A DNA stretch of 64,000 nucleotides from Aplectana chamaeleonis (taxonomy: Eukaryota; Nematoda; Chromadorea; Rhabditida; Cosmocercidae). Both the position numbers and the translations under genes were made by a program. Numbering within the stretch: the stretch's first letter is position 1; every line of letters begins with the position of its first letter. The stretch is from contig JAPDOI010000020.1 of assembly GCA_029168955.1 (NCBI GenBank), positions 1,458,501 to 1,522,500 of the forward strand, written 5' to 3'. Positions 10,326 to 22,318 of this stretch are shown here, piece after piece. Below the pieces are notes generated by a model. That model saw only the letters and a program-made list of their open reading frames with translations, made no database searches and was not told where the DNA came from.

Positions 10326-12075
10326 GACCCTTTTCCACCTTCCTTATTCTCTTGGAGACAGCTGGGTGGAAGACCAACAGAAGGAGCAGGGGAGTGAGAG
10401 GAAAGCTATATGTAGCATGGGGGGGATTTGTTTGCGGAATCGTTTACCTCAAACCCATCGGCGGGCACAAATGAACTAACAACTATCACCATATCCTGCT
10501 CATATGATTGCTTCCATCTAAGCGTGCTCCAGAATAGAGGATTCACGCAAACTTGTTGCTGGACACAAACCCCAACGTAACCCAAAGTTTTATGATTTCC
10601 AGCCCTGGGAGAGTATCTTTTCTTCTGAAAGTGTCTTAACCAATCTATGGGACCATCACTGACCCTCCAGTGCCCATTATTCGGCCTCAATAGAACCGTT
10701 CCGGCTTTTTTTCGGGCTATTTAAAGCGCGACATATGCGTCACAGCAGTGCACATTTTTCAGACTAATTTCGGCCTTTCATGCCATTGAACGATCTTCCT
10801 CGTCGATTTGCGGAATGGCGCCCTCAGACTCACTTCATGGGACTGGGGCTAAATGGTGTTCAGTTTTTTTCTCAGAGTCACAATGCGCAAAGGGGGTTTG
10901 CTGCGGCAACATTCTGGTTGATTGTTCGCTTTTAAAGAACGGGTAAGCTCTGAAAGAGATTGAACCGGTGCTGAACTTGTTCTCAACGTCTAATGCTTTC
11001 AGAAATGGCCCAGAGACGTGATATTCGTCGTGCTTGGTCCATTTCGGGTGCACGAATTTCCCTATGGTTATACCTGAATTTGAACGTATATAGGCCTTTC
11101 CAGAACCCTATTTCATGACTTAGTTGTCCATAACCGGGTCAGGTCCTGCCGCGATTTTTGCTCGATTTAGTCCGGAATCAATCGCGGAAGTGAATTATCC
11201 GAGGGCGATTCTCGATAGCGACGTGCTCGGCCTGCTCGAGCCATTCATTCTGTGACCGAACGAACCCAGTCATGCGTGTGGCGCCGCTTTTGCAGCGGCG
11301 CTCTTTCCGCTGCTCTATGCCATCAATGCTGTCGTCAGAACTCAGCCGAATCTATGGATTTTGTCCGGATAATCTGCTCTCCGAATTTTGGATTTCACAG
11401 AAACTTTGAAATTCCAACCTGCTTCTGGGGTTTTACCTTTTTTTTTGGAGTTTTCTCCGCTGCTAAGTTCTTTATTGATGTTTTTTTTCATTTTTTGTAA
11501 TTTCTGTAAAAGTATGTGTTAATCAATAATAACGGAGTTTACACATACTTTTACAGAAAGTATAATATCAATAATAATCAATAATAATAAGGATTTATTC
11601 ACCTACGTGTTTTTATGCAGTTTTTGCTATGGTCGCTAAGGAAATTATAACACTACGTCGTCATACTACAATCTTCCTTTCTAGAAAGAAATTAGTGTTT
11701 TCCTCTCAAAGAAACTTCAACCCTAAGTTCCTCCTAAACCTCATCTCATTCATGTATGCTCTTCTCATTCGGTTAAAACCTTCTGAAAAAGGTATGGCTG
11801 TTTTCTCCGGATTTTCGCACCTAATGCACCTTTCAAAACGCTCAATGATCTTTCGAAAACCTGGAAACGGACCTCATAATCGTGTTCTGCTCCCAAATTA
11901 ACCCACTGGACAACTTTAGGGTGATAGGTCATTCTTGGAACTTAGCATAGAGCAATCGGGCGGACGAGTATGGCCGCATAAATGCGACGCGCGCGTAAGT
12001 CACTCGCTCTGTTCACAGTTTGGTCTCATCATGGGGCCAGGGTAAGCGCGCTCTAGCGACGATATGAATGCAGTT
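10326..12075. other. Gene-free stretch, nothing recognised
   Basis: A 94-codon minus-strand open frame at 10406-10690 and a few shorter ones lack recognisable motifs. At 11505-11560 a local inverted repeat pairs TGTAAAAGTATGTGTTAA with its complement. Near 11860-11900 a fragment shares GGAAACGGACCTCATAATCG with the foldback family. I see no exon evidence. Confidence 0.35.
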
Positions 12076-12218
12076 TAAGGCCCTGGTTATACACCAGCAT
12101 TTCTTCGCCGCTGGCTTCCGCGGCATATCTGCTATTGGTCAATTTCGAAATCTGACCAATCGCAGACGTCCCGCGAAAACCAGCGGCACCGAATCGCATA
12201 TGTATAACTAGGGCCTAA
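12076..12218. mobile_element. Near loop-less palindrome GGCCCTGGTTATACA (143 bp)
   Basis: The left half (TTAAGGCCCTGGTTATACA through CTATTGGTCAATTTCG) is mirrored by the right half ending in TGTATAACTAGGGCCTAA, with imperfect pairing and almost no loop. It would form a cruciform or hairpin of about 70 bp. Typical of MITEs; no copy was found elsewhere in the window. Confidence 0.65.
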
Positions 12219-12550
12219 CGCGGCCACGGCTCCTCCCCTTTCGTGTACTGGGCCCACATGGCTGCGAAAACGGTTTTTTTTCTGGCCGGAATCCTCATCT
12301 TGTAGTCTGGTAATGGTCACCACAAAGTGAAACGTGCGAACAGAATCCAGCTGGGTGATTGGCGTATGCCGGTGCAATAGCTGGGCAATGGAGAGGTGCC
12401 TGCTCATAGCAGCCAGGCAATAGGACGCCGACGCTGTCTCTACGGATGCTGGTCCATTGATATGGGTGGGCGACTTACCGCAAGAGGATCAACTAACTGT
12501 CGACAAACTATGTAGTATGCCTGCCACTGGAGGGCGTTTTGTATTTACAC

Positions 12551-12796
12551 TAAAGTCCGTCTGAATGAGGCTGTCCGCCCACGCGGTCGGCGTGCCTGTT
12601 AAGCCGCTGTGGCATAGGCATTTTCGGACCTGCAGACCGGTTGACAGGATTATTAGACAATTATTGAATAATATTCCAGTCAGCTGACTGCGACCGTGTG
12701 GAGGCGCGTTTGAAAATAAGTGCCTTTGCGGGGGCCGCGCGACACGCACGCGGACCGCGTGGGCGGACAGACTCTAGTTGAGCATGCAACTTTTGA
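12551..12796. mobile_element. GTCCGCCCACGCGGT element, copy 1
   Basis: The ends are inverted versions of TAAAGTCCGTCTGAATGAGG followed by CTGTCCGCCCACGCGGTCGG. The interior contains a shared GACTATTAGACAATTATTGA-like block also present in the copy at 19451-19692. Non-coding terminal-inverted-repeat element. Confidence 0.65.
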
Positions 12797-13884
12797 GGTT
12801 TCAGGCTGTCTACATGTTTTTCTTCAGTCTAATAATGTATACATACCTTGTCTAGTTGAAGTGTCTTCAAAGAAACATACTTTTAGGGCTTACCCTGATT
12901 GGTTTTGGTGGTCAGCCTCTTTCGGCTAAGAGCTCAGAGAAAGCAGCCGCAGGAAGTCTTTTAGCACGCGAGTGTTCATTATTTTCCACCAACACAACAC
13001 TATATTGATCTTTCCTTACTAGTAGCAGTAGACCTCTATCCCGATACTAGTCCACAATTATCTCGTTTACTGCTGAACCTCGCCCCACACTACTATTTGT
13101 TCTCTGGGATAATTTCGGGCATAATTATTGCCTCCGCTGCTGCAAAATCCGGCATCACAACTTCCTGGTACGGACAGATAGTCTCAGAATTCCACCCTAA
13201 CTTTTTTGAAGATTGAATAATAATCTCTTGAATATTGGAATCAGTATGATGCAAAATATACGTACTGGTCAAATCTAGAGCCTGTGGTCTTTTTTTGATT
13301 TTTTGGACTTTTTAGAGACTTTTCTTCCTTTTTTTTCAAGGTTTCCAAAATTTCGCCAAAATTCTTGAAAATTTTCTCTAATTTTTCCCGAAAATGATTT
13401 TTTAGTTATTTTTTTCCGCAGTGAGGGTTTTCTGACTTCTTTTTCTTCCAGAAAAGCGTCAGGCTTGTGAGCACCTGATCAGTAACAGCACCTTTCTGAT
13501 TTTCATAAAATTTTATCTTTTCCTAGCAAATGTCGCTAGTATAAACCTGCTTATTGCCCCAAGGGATGGATTCTGCTTTGGACATCTGCCGTGTGTGGAT
13601 TTTGGTTGTGTGGGTTCAACGAGGCGGAATCGTATGCGCAGATTAACCAGGAAGTGGACTTTGTCATCTTAGGCTAGTGCTCAATTTGAGGCTATATTTA
13701 GCATGAGTCCCACCTGAAGATTCTATCCAGTTCAATTCCAGTGTTAAATATTCCAATCTTGAACAGATTTTCTAGAAATATTTTATATTTACAAATTTTT
13801 AGATCTAATTTTAGGCGCGAAATTTTCTCTCACCAACTTGGGCTAAATCTGTATATGTATTTGTGTACTGAATTGAGCTCCGTA
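12797..13884. other. Gene-free stretch, nothing recognised
   Basis: AT-rich sequence with T runs around 13290-13420. No recognisable open frame, repeat family or RNA gene. Confidence 0.35.
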
Positions 13885-14120
13885 AGCTGCTAAGGCCATT
13901 CTTGGCCCGAGCTGCCTGACAGTTCGACTCGTGTTCCTGATTTTTCGGGTCCCCTGCTGTTGCTATCCGGGCCACTGCTGAGGCGTTCCGGGCCACTGCA
14001 CTTGCTGTCCGAGCAAACTGGAGGAACTCGTACAGCAACAGCAGTGGCCCGGACATTAGGAGAACGAGCCGAACTGTCAGGCTGCTCCGATTTCTGTTTG
14101 GTGCGTCTCGGGACAGCCAC
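13885..14120. mobile_element. CAGCAACAGCAGTGGCCCGG element, copy 1 (diverged)
   Basis: Inverted ends resemble CCGAGCTGCCTGACAGTTCG and its complement, flanking repeats of GGGCCACTGCTGTTGCTGT and their inverse. The same arrangement is clearer at 38630-38869 and 41992-42212. The open frames here in both strands are repeat artefacts. Confidence 0.6.
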
Positions 14121-14448
14121 TACTTTCTGAGAATTTTTCCCGTCAAAAACCATTCCAAACAATTTCACTCCCTTCCGACCATAAAATATGGTCGATTTCG
14201 AGTCGAAATTCTCTTTGTCCCTTCACGTGCGTGTGTGGAGGAAGGGTGGAGACAGCGAGAGAGTGTGCTGGAGGCGGAGACGCAGCGCGCGCGCGCATAC
14301 GCACGCGATGGACAAGGGTTGATTTCGCTCCAGGTTAGAGGTTAAGAACCGCATGGGCGAGGAGAAGCATCGACTGCGTTCAGATCTGCCCTAATGCTCA
14401 TCTAATTTCAGATTAGCACGATTTAATCCTTTTATCAACTAAAATATT
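14121..14448. other. Spacer with GT/GC-rich simple sequence
   Basis: Purine-rich and (GC)n-like simple sequence at about 14225-14310, then AT-rich DNA. No gene seen. Confidence 0.4.
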
Positions 14449-14970
14449 AGGAGGACCGGAAAGTAATGTCGTTTTCTTACGCTAATTACAAATACATGCT
14501 GCTCTGCTTACTTTCCCGATCTGCTTCATCTGATCTTGGATGGTCGATCAAGGCTGGTTAAGACTATTAGGCACTTCCTCGATTGTCTGACACGGATTCG
14601 CCCTTAACACGTCATTCTCTAACAATTACATATGGTCTTCCTGATGGATACGATTCGGAAAGATCAAAATTACCCGATTTGGACTTGGAAAACCATCTTT
14701 CGCATTTACGAATGTTCAATGCATTTGGATAAGCATCGCATGTTTTTGGTAGCTACTGTTGCGTTACTTCCCTAGCGAAACTCATAAAGCATGCAATGCC
14801 GGATGTGTACCTCTTCTGGTATTCAGCTGGCCTTTTTACCCAAAATTACACTTAAAAAACCGTAATTCAGTTGTCTACAAGTAGAGAGGTCATTATAACC
14901 TCACAATGTCTTTGACACGCCTCTGAACAAAACACTTGCGCAGAAACGACATTACTTTCCGGTCCCCTCA
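14449..14970 (-). mobile_element. Mariner deletion derivative with transposase N-terminus
   Basis: About 22 bp at the left (GGACCGGAAAGTAATGTCGT) is repeated inverted at the right. Reading the minus strand from about 14805 gives decayed mariner transposase amino-terminal sequence: LYEFR, a stop, GSNATVATKN, then NIRKCERWFSKSKSGNFDLS with a following SGRP, and further on ANPCQTIEEVPNSLNQP and KQIGKVSRAA. These match the paired helix-turn-helix region of mariner transposases. The catalytic domain is absent and stops interrupt the frame, so it could only have moved with help. Confidence 0.7.
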
Positions 14971-15049
14971 CACATTCCGCCAGATTTTGCTAACTTCTTC
15001 TTGTAAGTACGCTCTTCACGATTTGGTCAATTTTTCACCAAAAAAAACA

Positions 15050-15835
15050 TTCTGCACGATTTGACCTAAATGTAATTATTCTGCACGATTTGACCTAAAT
15101 GTAATTATCTTAAATGTCCCAAGTAACTTGCAATTATGTTACGCGTAACATTCATTTATATTGCATGTAAGTTACATTTGTGTTACACGTAACTTAGGTT
15201 TATATATTCACCATGGCTAGCCATCGCGCAACGCAGAAAACGCATCCGCACGCGACCCAGCCGACACGCAAAGCGTGCAACGGTCTGCGGGGCCTACTCT
15301 GCAAGTGTGGGGGCAATTGAATTGACAGGAACGCCTTTCCTGAGTCTAATCCCGGAAGAGCATCGTATACTTCCATTGAAACTGCTTTCCATCGCTAACT
15401 TTGAAACCGTGAGAAAGATTGACTTTTAACACATCTTGGTCGATTTAAGTTACTTGCAACTCATCCTGTGCCATTTAAGTTACATGTAACATACCGGAGA
15501 TGCACTGCACGCGGTATACCGTCGATATGTTGCATGTAACTTAAAAGATCTGAGATGAGACACAAGTAAGTTACATCGGCTTAGATATGTTACAGGTAAC
15601 TTGTTTTCGTTTTTCTGAGAACGCCTATTCCAAGGCTGACTTCAGGAGCGCGTCGTATATTCCACTAGGAAATGCCTTCTCTATCGATTTGAGTTATTTG
15701 CGAATTAGCTTAGCCAAGTAAGTAACATGCAACATATAGGAAGCGCTCTGCCGTCGATGTGTTAAATGTAACGTAAATGGCCTGAGGTAAGACGCATGTA
15801 ACTTATGTCGGCGTAGATATGTTGTTTCTGAGTAG
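15050..15835. repeat. GTTACATGTAAC-type fragments
   Basis: Scattered AAGTTACATGTAACAT-like motifs, including inverted pairs, derived from the element family at 16372-16955. A local duplication of TTCTGCACGATTTGACCTAA occurs at about 15050-15100. No reading frame persists. Confidence 0.6.
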
Positions 15836-16371
15836 GGGGGACTACGGACCTATGGGGGTTTACGTCGTACTATCGTCCAACTATAAGAGAGGCCTCATGG
15901 AAATAGTTGTGTATGTGTCACATGAAGACTGATAGCGACGTTCGGAAAGATTCGCCCTAGTTTCATAGGGGAGTGAGACAAGTTACGAACAAAGATAAGT
16001 CTTAAAGGCATCGTACGCGCAGAAAACCGTACATTATTTTTTGACGTTTTTGTGTACCTTGGCCTCTCTAGTGTACGAAAATGTCGAGAGGGCCCATGAA
16101 AAATCTTCATTTGTAAAGAAAAGTCGGTCTAAACTTACTGTAAATTTGAATTTGAATTTCGCGCCAAAATCGTTTTTAAAAATTTTCTGCGTTTGTAGAC
16201 CTTGTCACTGTCATTTTCGGAGTTTTCCTAAAAGTGGACTTTGTGCCGTAACATGTTGTTCGACGGTCGCATCAACATTCTGAAAGAAAGTGCTAGTTGA
16301 CTGGTGGAACTGGTGTCGGATCTTCATCTTTAACCTCATCCTCCTCGTAACTCTCCGTTTTCGAAGCGCCG
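15836..16371. other. Gene-free spacer
   Basis: Unassigned AT-rich sequence between two GTTACATGTAAC regions; no gene or repeat recognised. Confidence 0.3.
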
Positions 16372-16955
16372 CTGAAAAAAAAATGAAAACAAGTTACCTG
16401 TAATATTAAATGCCGAAAACAAATTACTTGTAACATATCTAAACCTATGTAGGTTACTTCCGACTTATCTCAGGCCAGTTAAGTTACATGTAACATATCG
16501 ACAGTAAAGCGCCTCCGATATGTTGCATGTACCCTACTTGGCCAAGAAAATTCGCAAGTAACTTGAATCGGCCAATAGCGCATTTCCTAGAAGTACACGA
16601 CGCACTTCTGGGGTCAGCCTCAGGACAGGCGTTTTTGTCGGTAAAATTACCCAAGTTCGGAGTACTGAACCCCGCGAATGCAGAAAAGGCTCCGGAGGGT
16701 GTCGTCCGCTTTGCTTGGCCACGTGCGGACGCGTTATCTGGATCGCGTGCCGTATGCGTTGCAAAATGGCCACCCACGGTGAATATAACGCGTAAGTTAC
16801 ATGTAACATAAGTGTATGTTACATGTAATATAAATGTAAGTTACTTGAGACATTCAAGTAACTCACATGTAATATAAATGTAAGTTACTTGAGACATCCA
16901 AGTAGCTTACGTTTATATTACAAGTAACTTCTTTTCATTTTTCTAAGCGAAGTTT
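16372..16955. mobile_element. GTTACATGTAAC element, copy 1
   Basis: Both ends read AAAAATGAAAACAAGTTAC towards the interior. Arms are packed with the palindrome GTTACATGTAAC and its variant GTTACTTGTAAC. A ~220-bp non-palindromic core lies between them, shared with copies at 17100-17822 and 30763-31470. A ~50-bp direct repeat (GTAAGTTACTTGAGACATTC) is present at 16830-16920. Confidence 0.65.
16593..16811 (+). other. Open frame in element core, copy 1
   Basis: The core reads VHDALLGSASGQAF, then KLPKF and GSRAVCVAKW without a stop, in the same frame as the short open frames at 17459-17644 and 31116-31286. This copy has no start codon at the shared position. The differences between copies are mostly amino-acid changing, so selection for a protein is not evident. 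Confidence 0.25.
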
Positions 16956-17099
16956 CCCAGTGTGGTCTACCGGACTCTGTCATGAAATTGAGCCTGAAAA
17001 AATTGAAAGTGGTATCCAGCGCGGACGATGCCTTCGATCTTGACCAAGTCGTACTGAAATTCATCGATTTCTCGATTGGGTGGTGGTTTTTATTCTCCC

Positions 17100-17822
17100 A
17101 GACAAAATCAGAATAATGAAGACAAGTTACTTGTAACATAAAAGGCCGAAAGCAAGTTACTTGTAACATATCCGAGCCGATGTAAGTTACTTGCAACTTA
17201 TCTCAGGTCATTCAAGTTACATTTAACATATCGGCGGGATACTGCGTGCGGTGCGCAGCCGATACGTTACATGTATCTTAAATGACCTGAGATAAGTCGC
17301 AAGTAACTTACATCGGCTCAGGTATGGTACAAGCAACTTGTTTTCGATTTCTGAGACGGAACTGTGTGCACTGCGCCCCCGATATGTTACATGTAACTTA
17401 AAAGCACAATATAAGTCGCAAGTAACTTAAGTCGGTCGAGAGGATATTTCCAAGGAAGATGTACGACGCACTAGCGGGTTCAGGCTTACGAATGGCGTTG
17501 CTGTTGGTTCAATTACCCAAGTTTGAGGCTTTTGACTCCACACCAGCAGGGAAGGCCCCGCTCAGAATTTTTCGGCGTAGTATGTGGTCTGGGACGCGCT
17601 CTCAGCGTCACGTGTCGTCTGCGTGTCGTGATGCCCACCCATAGTGAAAATATAAAAGTAAGTTATATGTAACATAAGTGAGGCTTACATGCAATATAGG
17701 TATAAGTTACATGTAATATAAATGTATGTTACATGTAATATAAATGTAAGTTGCTTGAGACATTCAAGTATTTAAGTTACATTTATGTTACAAGTAACTT
17801 GTTTGGATTTTTCTGAGAAGTG
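17100..17822. mobile_element. GTTACATGTAAC element, copy 2
   Basis: About 720 bp. The left part holds an inverted repeat with arms of roughly 90 bp (about 17148-17236 and 17260-17342): CAAGTTACTTGTAACATATC, a GATGTAAGTTACTTGC block and ATCTCAGGTCATTCAAGTT are all mirrored. The core follows, then more GTTACATGTAAC units. Its right end (AAGTAACTTGTTTGGATTTT) is the inverse of the left end. Confidence 0.7.
17459..17644 (+). CDS. Short open frame in element core, 61 codons
   Basis: Starts MYDALAGSGLRMALLLVQLP, then KFEAFDSTPAGKAP. The frame at 31116-31286 shares the start codon and the spacing of YDA, GSGLR, VQLP and TPAGKA. No domain, signal or known family is recognised. It may be a remnant of a longer element protein or a chance open frame in a recently amplified repeat. 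Confidence 0.2.
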   Translation: MYDALAGSGLRMALLLVQLPKFEAFDSTPAGKAPLRIFRRSMWSGTRSQRHVSSACRDAHP

Positions 17823-18511
17823 ACATCATGAAGATTTTCCAAGGAGCCCAAAATGTTTACATTTTGGGGCTCGACTGTTGGCGGTGACGCTTTGCATGAC
17901 CGACCTCCAGAGGCCTACATAGACTCTGTGCTGGTCTATCCGTTTTCTTCTCACAGTAGCAGATGTACTATATGAATGTAAGCAGGGTGATTGTAGTTAT
18001 GCATATTTGTAGTTTGTGTGTATATATCCGAGTACATGTATATCTTTGTGTTTGTGTGGACGGGCTTAGTGCCGGTATTGACTGCATGGCTCGAGGGGGC
18101 TCGATATAATTCACTCTGCCCGGCAGCGTTCCGTAAATTGGACCACGTCCGTCTGCCATCCTGGCTGCCATGCCAGCGGCAGGAGCTGCCCATCATCAGA
18201 TCCTTTTTTGGGATACATATTTTGTTAGAGAATAGATTTATTAGTGTCAGGAATTCTTTCGGAGAAACCCTGCCGATGTTTCTAGCCCTAACAATGAGAA
18301 ATTCCTAGCTTAGAGAGACGGAATTCTTTGAATCGATTCATATCCACGTATGCAATATTCATGAGAAGATTGCGGAAACAAAGGTATTTATTCGTGGAGC
18401 TCTTTCGCTCACGACGTCCCAGAATCCTTACCTCCTCATTATATGGTGGCGTTTCTTACGATCTGACCCTGTCCAGAATTCGTTGTGGTGCGAATCAGAC
18501 CGGGTCGTATA
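17823..18511. other. Gene-free spacer
   Basis: Overlapping open frames at 17951-18308 on both strands carry no recognisable motif. I see no repeat relation. Confidence 0.3.
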
Positions 18512-19307
18512 TACTGTGCTTCTCTGCGTCAAATTCCGCTCCGCAATGGCGTATTGAGACGCCTAGCGGCCGCACGCGCTCGAGCCGGGCAAGATTCCAG
18601 CGCATCAGCCGATCAGCTGACTGTAGGTAGTGTTTTCGTTTTCTTCAATTTTCTTAGTTTCTTCTGTTACTAAACCCGTTTTTCTGTGTTTCTTCATATA
18701 TTAATGTGTTTGTGTCTACATGCACACTAATTTTTTTCCAATTCAAGGTGGTAGATGATTTTTTAATTCACTTTTGTTTTTGTGATTCTCTCTTTTCGTT
18801 TTTTCTTCCTTACATTTCAGTGATTTATATGATTGTTTGGTTTCCTAGGATATGTAGTACGGGTTTAATTCCGAAATCTATCGAATTTGGGAATAAACCG
18901 GAACTATCCTTGAAAAAACAATTACATGAGGAGATTTACAAAATCAAACAATCACAAAAATTGTTTTAATGTAAAAAAAAATAAAATGAGGAGAGAATCC
19001 TAAAAATAAACGAGAATAAAAAAAATTACTTATCATCGGGAATTTTTCCTGCCCAAGAACTTGTTGCGACGGCGTCTGGAAAGAGAAAATTGTGTGCATG
19101 TAGATGTAATGCTTTAGTATATCAAGAAACACAGATGCACGGATTCAGTCACAGAAGAAACCAGGAAAATTAAAGGAAACGAAAAAAACCATCTACAATC
19201 AGCTGATCTGCTGCGGCGCTCGAATCTCGTCCGGTTCAAGCGCGTGCGGCCGCGAAGCGTCTCGATACGCAATTGCGGAGCGGGATTTGACGCAGAGAAG
19301 CACAGTA
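18512..19307. mobile_element. CACAGTA foldback element, long copy (796 bp)
   Basis: Inverted arms of more than 200 bp. The outer ~120 bp (TACTGTGCTTCTCTGCGTCA, CGCACGCGCTCGAG, GATCAGCTGA) match closely; the inner arm continues through TTTCTTCTGT and CTACATGCACAC with lower identity. The unpaired centre at about 18760-19020 is AT-rich; a 264-bp open frame overlapping it (18706-18969) has no recognisable domain. It probably represents a longer parent of the ~270-bp copies. Confidence 0.75.
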
Positions 19308-19450
19308 ACGTCAATTTGAAGTTTGACTCAAACTTGGACCAGTTTTCGTTAAACTGTAGTGCGAATAAACATTTATGGAAATTTATTTTTGGTGAGCACC
19401 ATGTTGGTCAGTCCTGTCAAACATACCGTTGTCCCGCACTTTAACGCATG

Positions 19451-19692
19451 TAAAGTCTTTCCGAATGAGACTGTACACCCATGACGCGGTCGGCGTGCGT
19501 GTCGAGCGGCAGTAGAGAGAGCAATTGTTAGACTTGTGAGTCGACTAGCAAGACTATTAGACGAATAGCGAGTTATATTCTAGTCAGCTGCTCGCAGCCG
19601 TGAGATGGCTCTCCCGAAAAAATGCCTGCGCGACGGCAGCTTGACACGCACACCTACCGCGTGGGCGGACAGTCTCACTCGGACCAACTTTA
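19451..19692. mobile_element. GTCCGCCCACGCGGT element, copy 2
   Basis: Ends are inverted TAAAGT and TCCGAATGAGACTGT blocks flanking CGCGGTCGGCGTGC; the interior has GACTATTAGACGAATAGC and TTCTAGTCAGCTG, matching the copy at 12551-12796. Non-coding. Confidence 0.7.
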
Positions 19693-20127
19693 TATATGCC
19701 TTCCCCCTGTCCTTGATGACCACGATTTTTAAAAAATGTCGATAATTTCAAGGTCCCTTGCCATGTGATGATTATTCTAACTACATCGGGATTGAAATTT
19801 TTGAAAAAAATTGACTTTTGTAAATTTTATTTTCTTTTCTTTTGAAGTTTTTGTATGAGGCGTTGGCATTCTTACACTATTGTCAGTTCAATTTTCATTG
19901 AAAGCGCCCAAACTTTTCTTTTCTGAATAAAGATTTGTTCACATCTCCCCCCCCCCGTGGCCCTACGGTATGGAAACCGCTCGAAACTTTTGAACAAGTT
20001 TCTTGTGAATTTCATACAAAATACCTGAAGCCTCAATGCTACTTACTTTGTATATCTCGCGAGTAACTTGTTTACCATTTTTAGCTACATGCAAGTTGAA
20101 GGTTTGTATGTGCGGCCCTTATCGGCA
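19693..20127. other. Gene-free spacer
   Basis: AT-rich; a C run at about 19948. Some GTAACTTGTTTACC-like debris near 20060. No gene. Confidence 0.3.
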
Positions 20128-20252
20128 CGATATTCCGGTCCGCAGTTGCGGCACGCAGTTCGACGATAACTGCGATTAATCACTGTCCCAGCAAAATTAT
20201 CATCGATCTGCGTGCTGCAACTGCGGTTGTTTGCAAATGCTGACCGGAATCC
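20128..20252. repeat. 125-bp hairpin, ATTCCGGTC ends
   Basis: CGATATTCCGGTCCGCAGTT, then GCACGCAGTTCGACGATAA, is mirrored by TTATCATCGATCTGCGTGC and GACCGGAATCC. The right arm has a short insertion. The ATTCCGGTCCGCA block recalls the CACAGTA foldback family. Confidence 0.6.
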
Positions 20253-21841
20253 AGTTCCGGTATCTAAAGTAAGATAAAACCATAGAAAACAAGTTCTTAA
20301 CGCAGTAAGTTAAGTAAAGCCTACGAGTAAGTTACGTCAAAGTTACAGGTAACTTGTCTCAAAGCTCTTGGTACGAGGCCTTTTGCGGTGTATGTACCAT
20401 GCCAAATGTAGCTTTAAAACCCCTTATGTATGTGTTACATGCAAGTTTGTAACGTAAAACAGTAGAAAAATTGAGTCACATGCAGGATGAACATAGTGAG
20501 TGAAGGCTCCTAGTAACTTGCGCGCAAGTTGTGTACAACTTGTTCGAAAACTTCTAGTCATGAAGTTTCATAGTTTCACTTTTCAGCGAGGGTTGGGCCA
20601 GATATTATGTAAGGCTGCAGGGTGTGATCGACCATTTTCATATCAATTTTCGTAAACTGGGTTTAGCAAAGCTTGACCCTTGTTTGTGATATATGGGACA
20701 AGTGGTCCGAATCGTGTATAAGATCTATCGATTCAGTGTTTTTCTATTTCATTTTCTATTTATTTTTATTTATTTATTTTTTGATTACTTTCTATTCAAG
20801 CATATTCTAGATTTTTGTGTTTCTTTTAATTTGCTCTATTTGTGTAACTAATTGATTGTGATTTGGTCCGAAGCGTGCCTAAATTCACAACATTATACCC
20901 TGCTTTCCTAGGTCGGTTCGTTTTTTCGTGACGTTTTTTTTGCAGTAGGTGGGTCATAAGTTTGAATTTCTGAAATATGACCGCTCACGATGTTTTTACG
21001 ATTTTTTTTCGTTTTCAACATTTTTTTCTCTGGGACTCTTATCTAATCGTGTACAATATCTCACTATTTTCGTCACACTTTTTAGCCCATTTTTCTGTGA
21101 ACCTTCCTTGTGCTCCGATATATTTTCATCCTGAAGTCATTTGGACACGGATGATTTGCAACAGAACGAGTTCGAAAAGAGTTTTTTCGACGCCCCTTGT
21201 TCGTTGCCGGCGCCGTCGCCGCTCACCATCCTGGCCAATTACGTTATACTCTCCAAAATTGGAATGGCTTATTTTCTCCTGCGGCTGCGGCCGGCTCTTC
21301 CAGCCGAGTTTCGAAGGGAAAAAACTCGGTCCTTACTTGGAACATGGCCTCTGAACGGACAAACTCTGACTTCATTACAGTATGTACATATGTATCTCTG
21401 TAGAAATTCGGTCACATTTTCGACTTTTCTCTAGTGCGTCTATTTATTGATCCATTCGTGATAAGCGTATATATTGATTTTTTTTGTGACAAATATACTT
21501 TTTATTTTTTTTTCTATTTTCTTTTCTTTTCTTTACTACTCAATGAAGAAGCATACAAAAGTGTACGTAAAGCTGGCCTAATTTTCGGTAGAAGAAAAAT
21601 GGGCTGTCTATTCCCGGTATTTCCTCATTTCGACTTCCAGAAATTTTTGAAATGAATTCTGCTTGATCCCAAACACACAAATCGCCATGCCTAGTCAAAG
21701 GGACAGATTGGGGAAAATAAAAAATGCACCATACCTCTCGTAGGCTTTGGTCGATCGAGTACGCGCTTTTGAGTCCTTTTCGTCGTTACTGAATAATTCG
21801 CTTCAAACTCATTTTTGAGCAAAACTAACAAAGACAGTGTT
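20253..21841. other. Gene-free stretch with element debris
   Basis: GTTACATGTAAC-like debris to about 20540, then T-rich sequence. A 125-codon open frame at 20977-21354 and its overlapping partners are Phe/Ser-rich by T-run composition. I cannot support a gene. Confidence 0.35.
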
Positions 21842-22318
21842 GAAGGCACAGTCCAACCCTAGAGGTGATTTTTGATTTTATGGTCTGGTCGCCGCCTATA
21901 GCAACCCTGCCAAGCGCAAAATCTCAATTCGCTCAAATAAGCGAGAAAAAGCTAGGAAAAAGTCGGCCACACCCCTTGAAAGAAAAAATGGGTAACGCCC
22001 AGTGGCAGGTTTCCGACCTCAATAGGGAAGAGACGAGCAAATGATTTTATTAAATACCTATGTTCTTCGATTTATTTTTGGTCTGGCTTTATATTGTGGT
22101 CTGCTTCAGAACGATGGCTGCGAATATCGAGAAATACAGGCTCGAGACAACTCGTCCGCTAACTTCTAGCCATTCAAAATCGAATTATTTGAGGAGCCAT
22201 AACTCCGTTTGTAGTGAGTTCTGAGCGATACTGGAGACATCATTGTGATCAGCTTGAAGTTTTCTCCAAGATAGGCGGAAAAACCAAAACTGATTCTGTG
22301 GTTGGACTGTGCCTCCAA
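21842..22318. mobile_element. GGCACAGTCCAACC-ended MITE
   Basis: The left end TGAAGGCACAGTCCAACC is inverted at the right (GGTTGGACTGTGCCTCC). Internal blocks (CAACTCGTCC, GCCATAACTCCGTT, CCAAGATAGGCGGAAAAAC) also occur in the TTAA element at 42703-43187, so the two share ancestry despite different ends. Confidence 0.6.
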
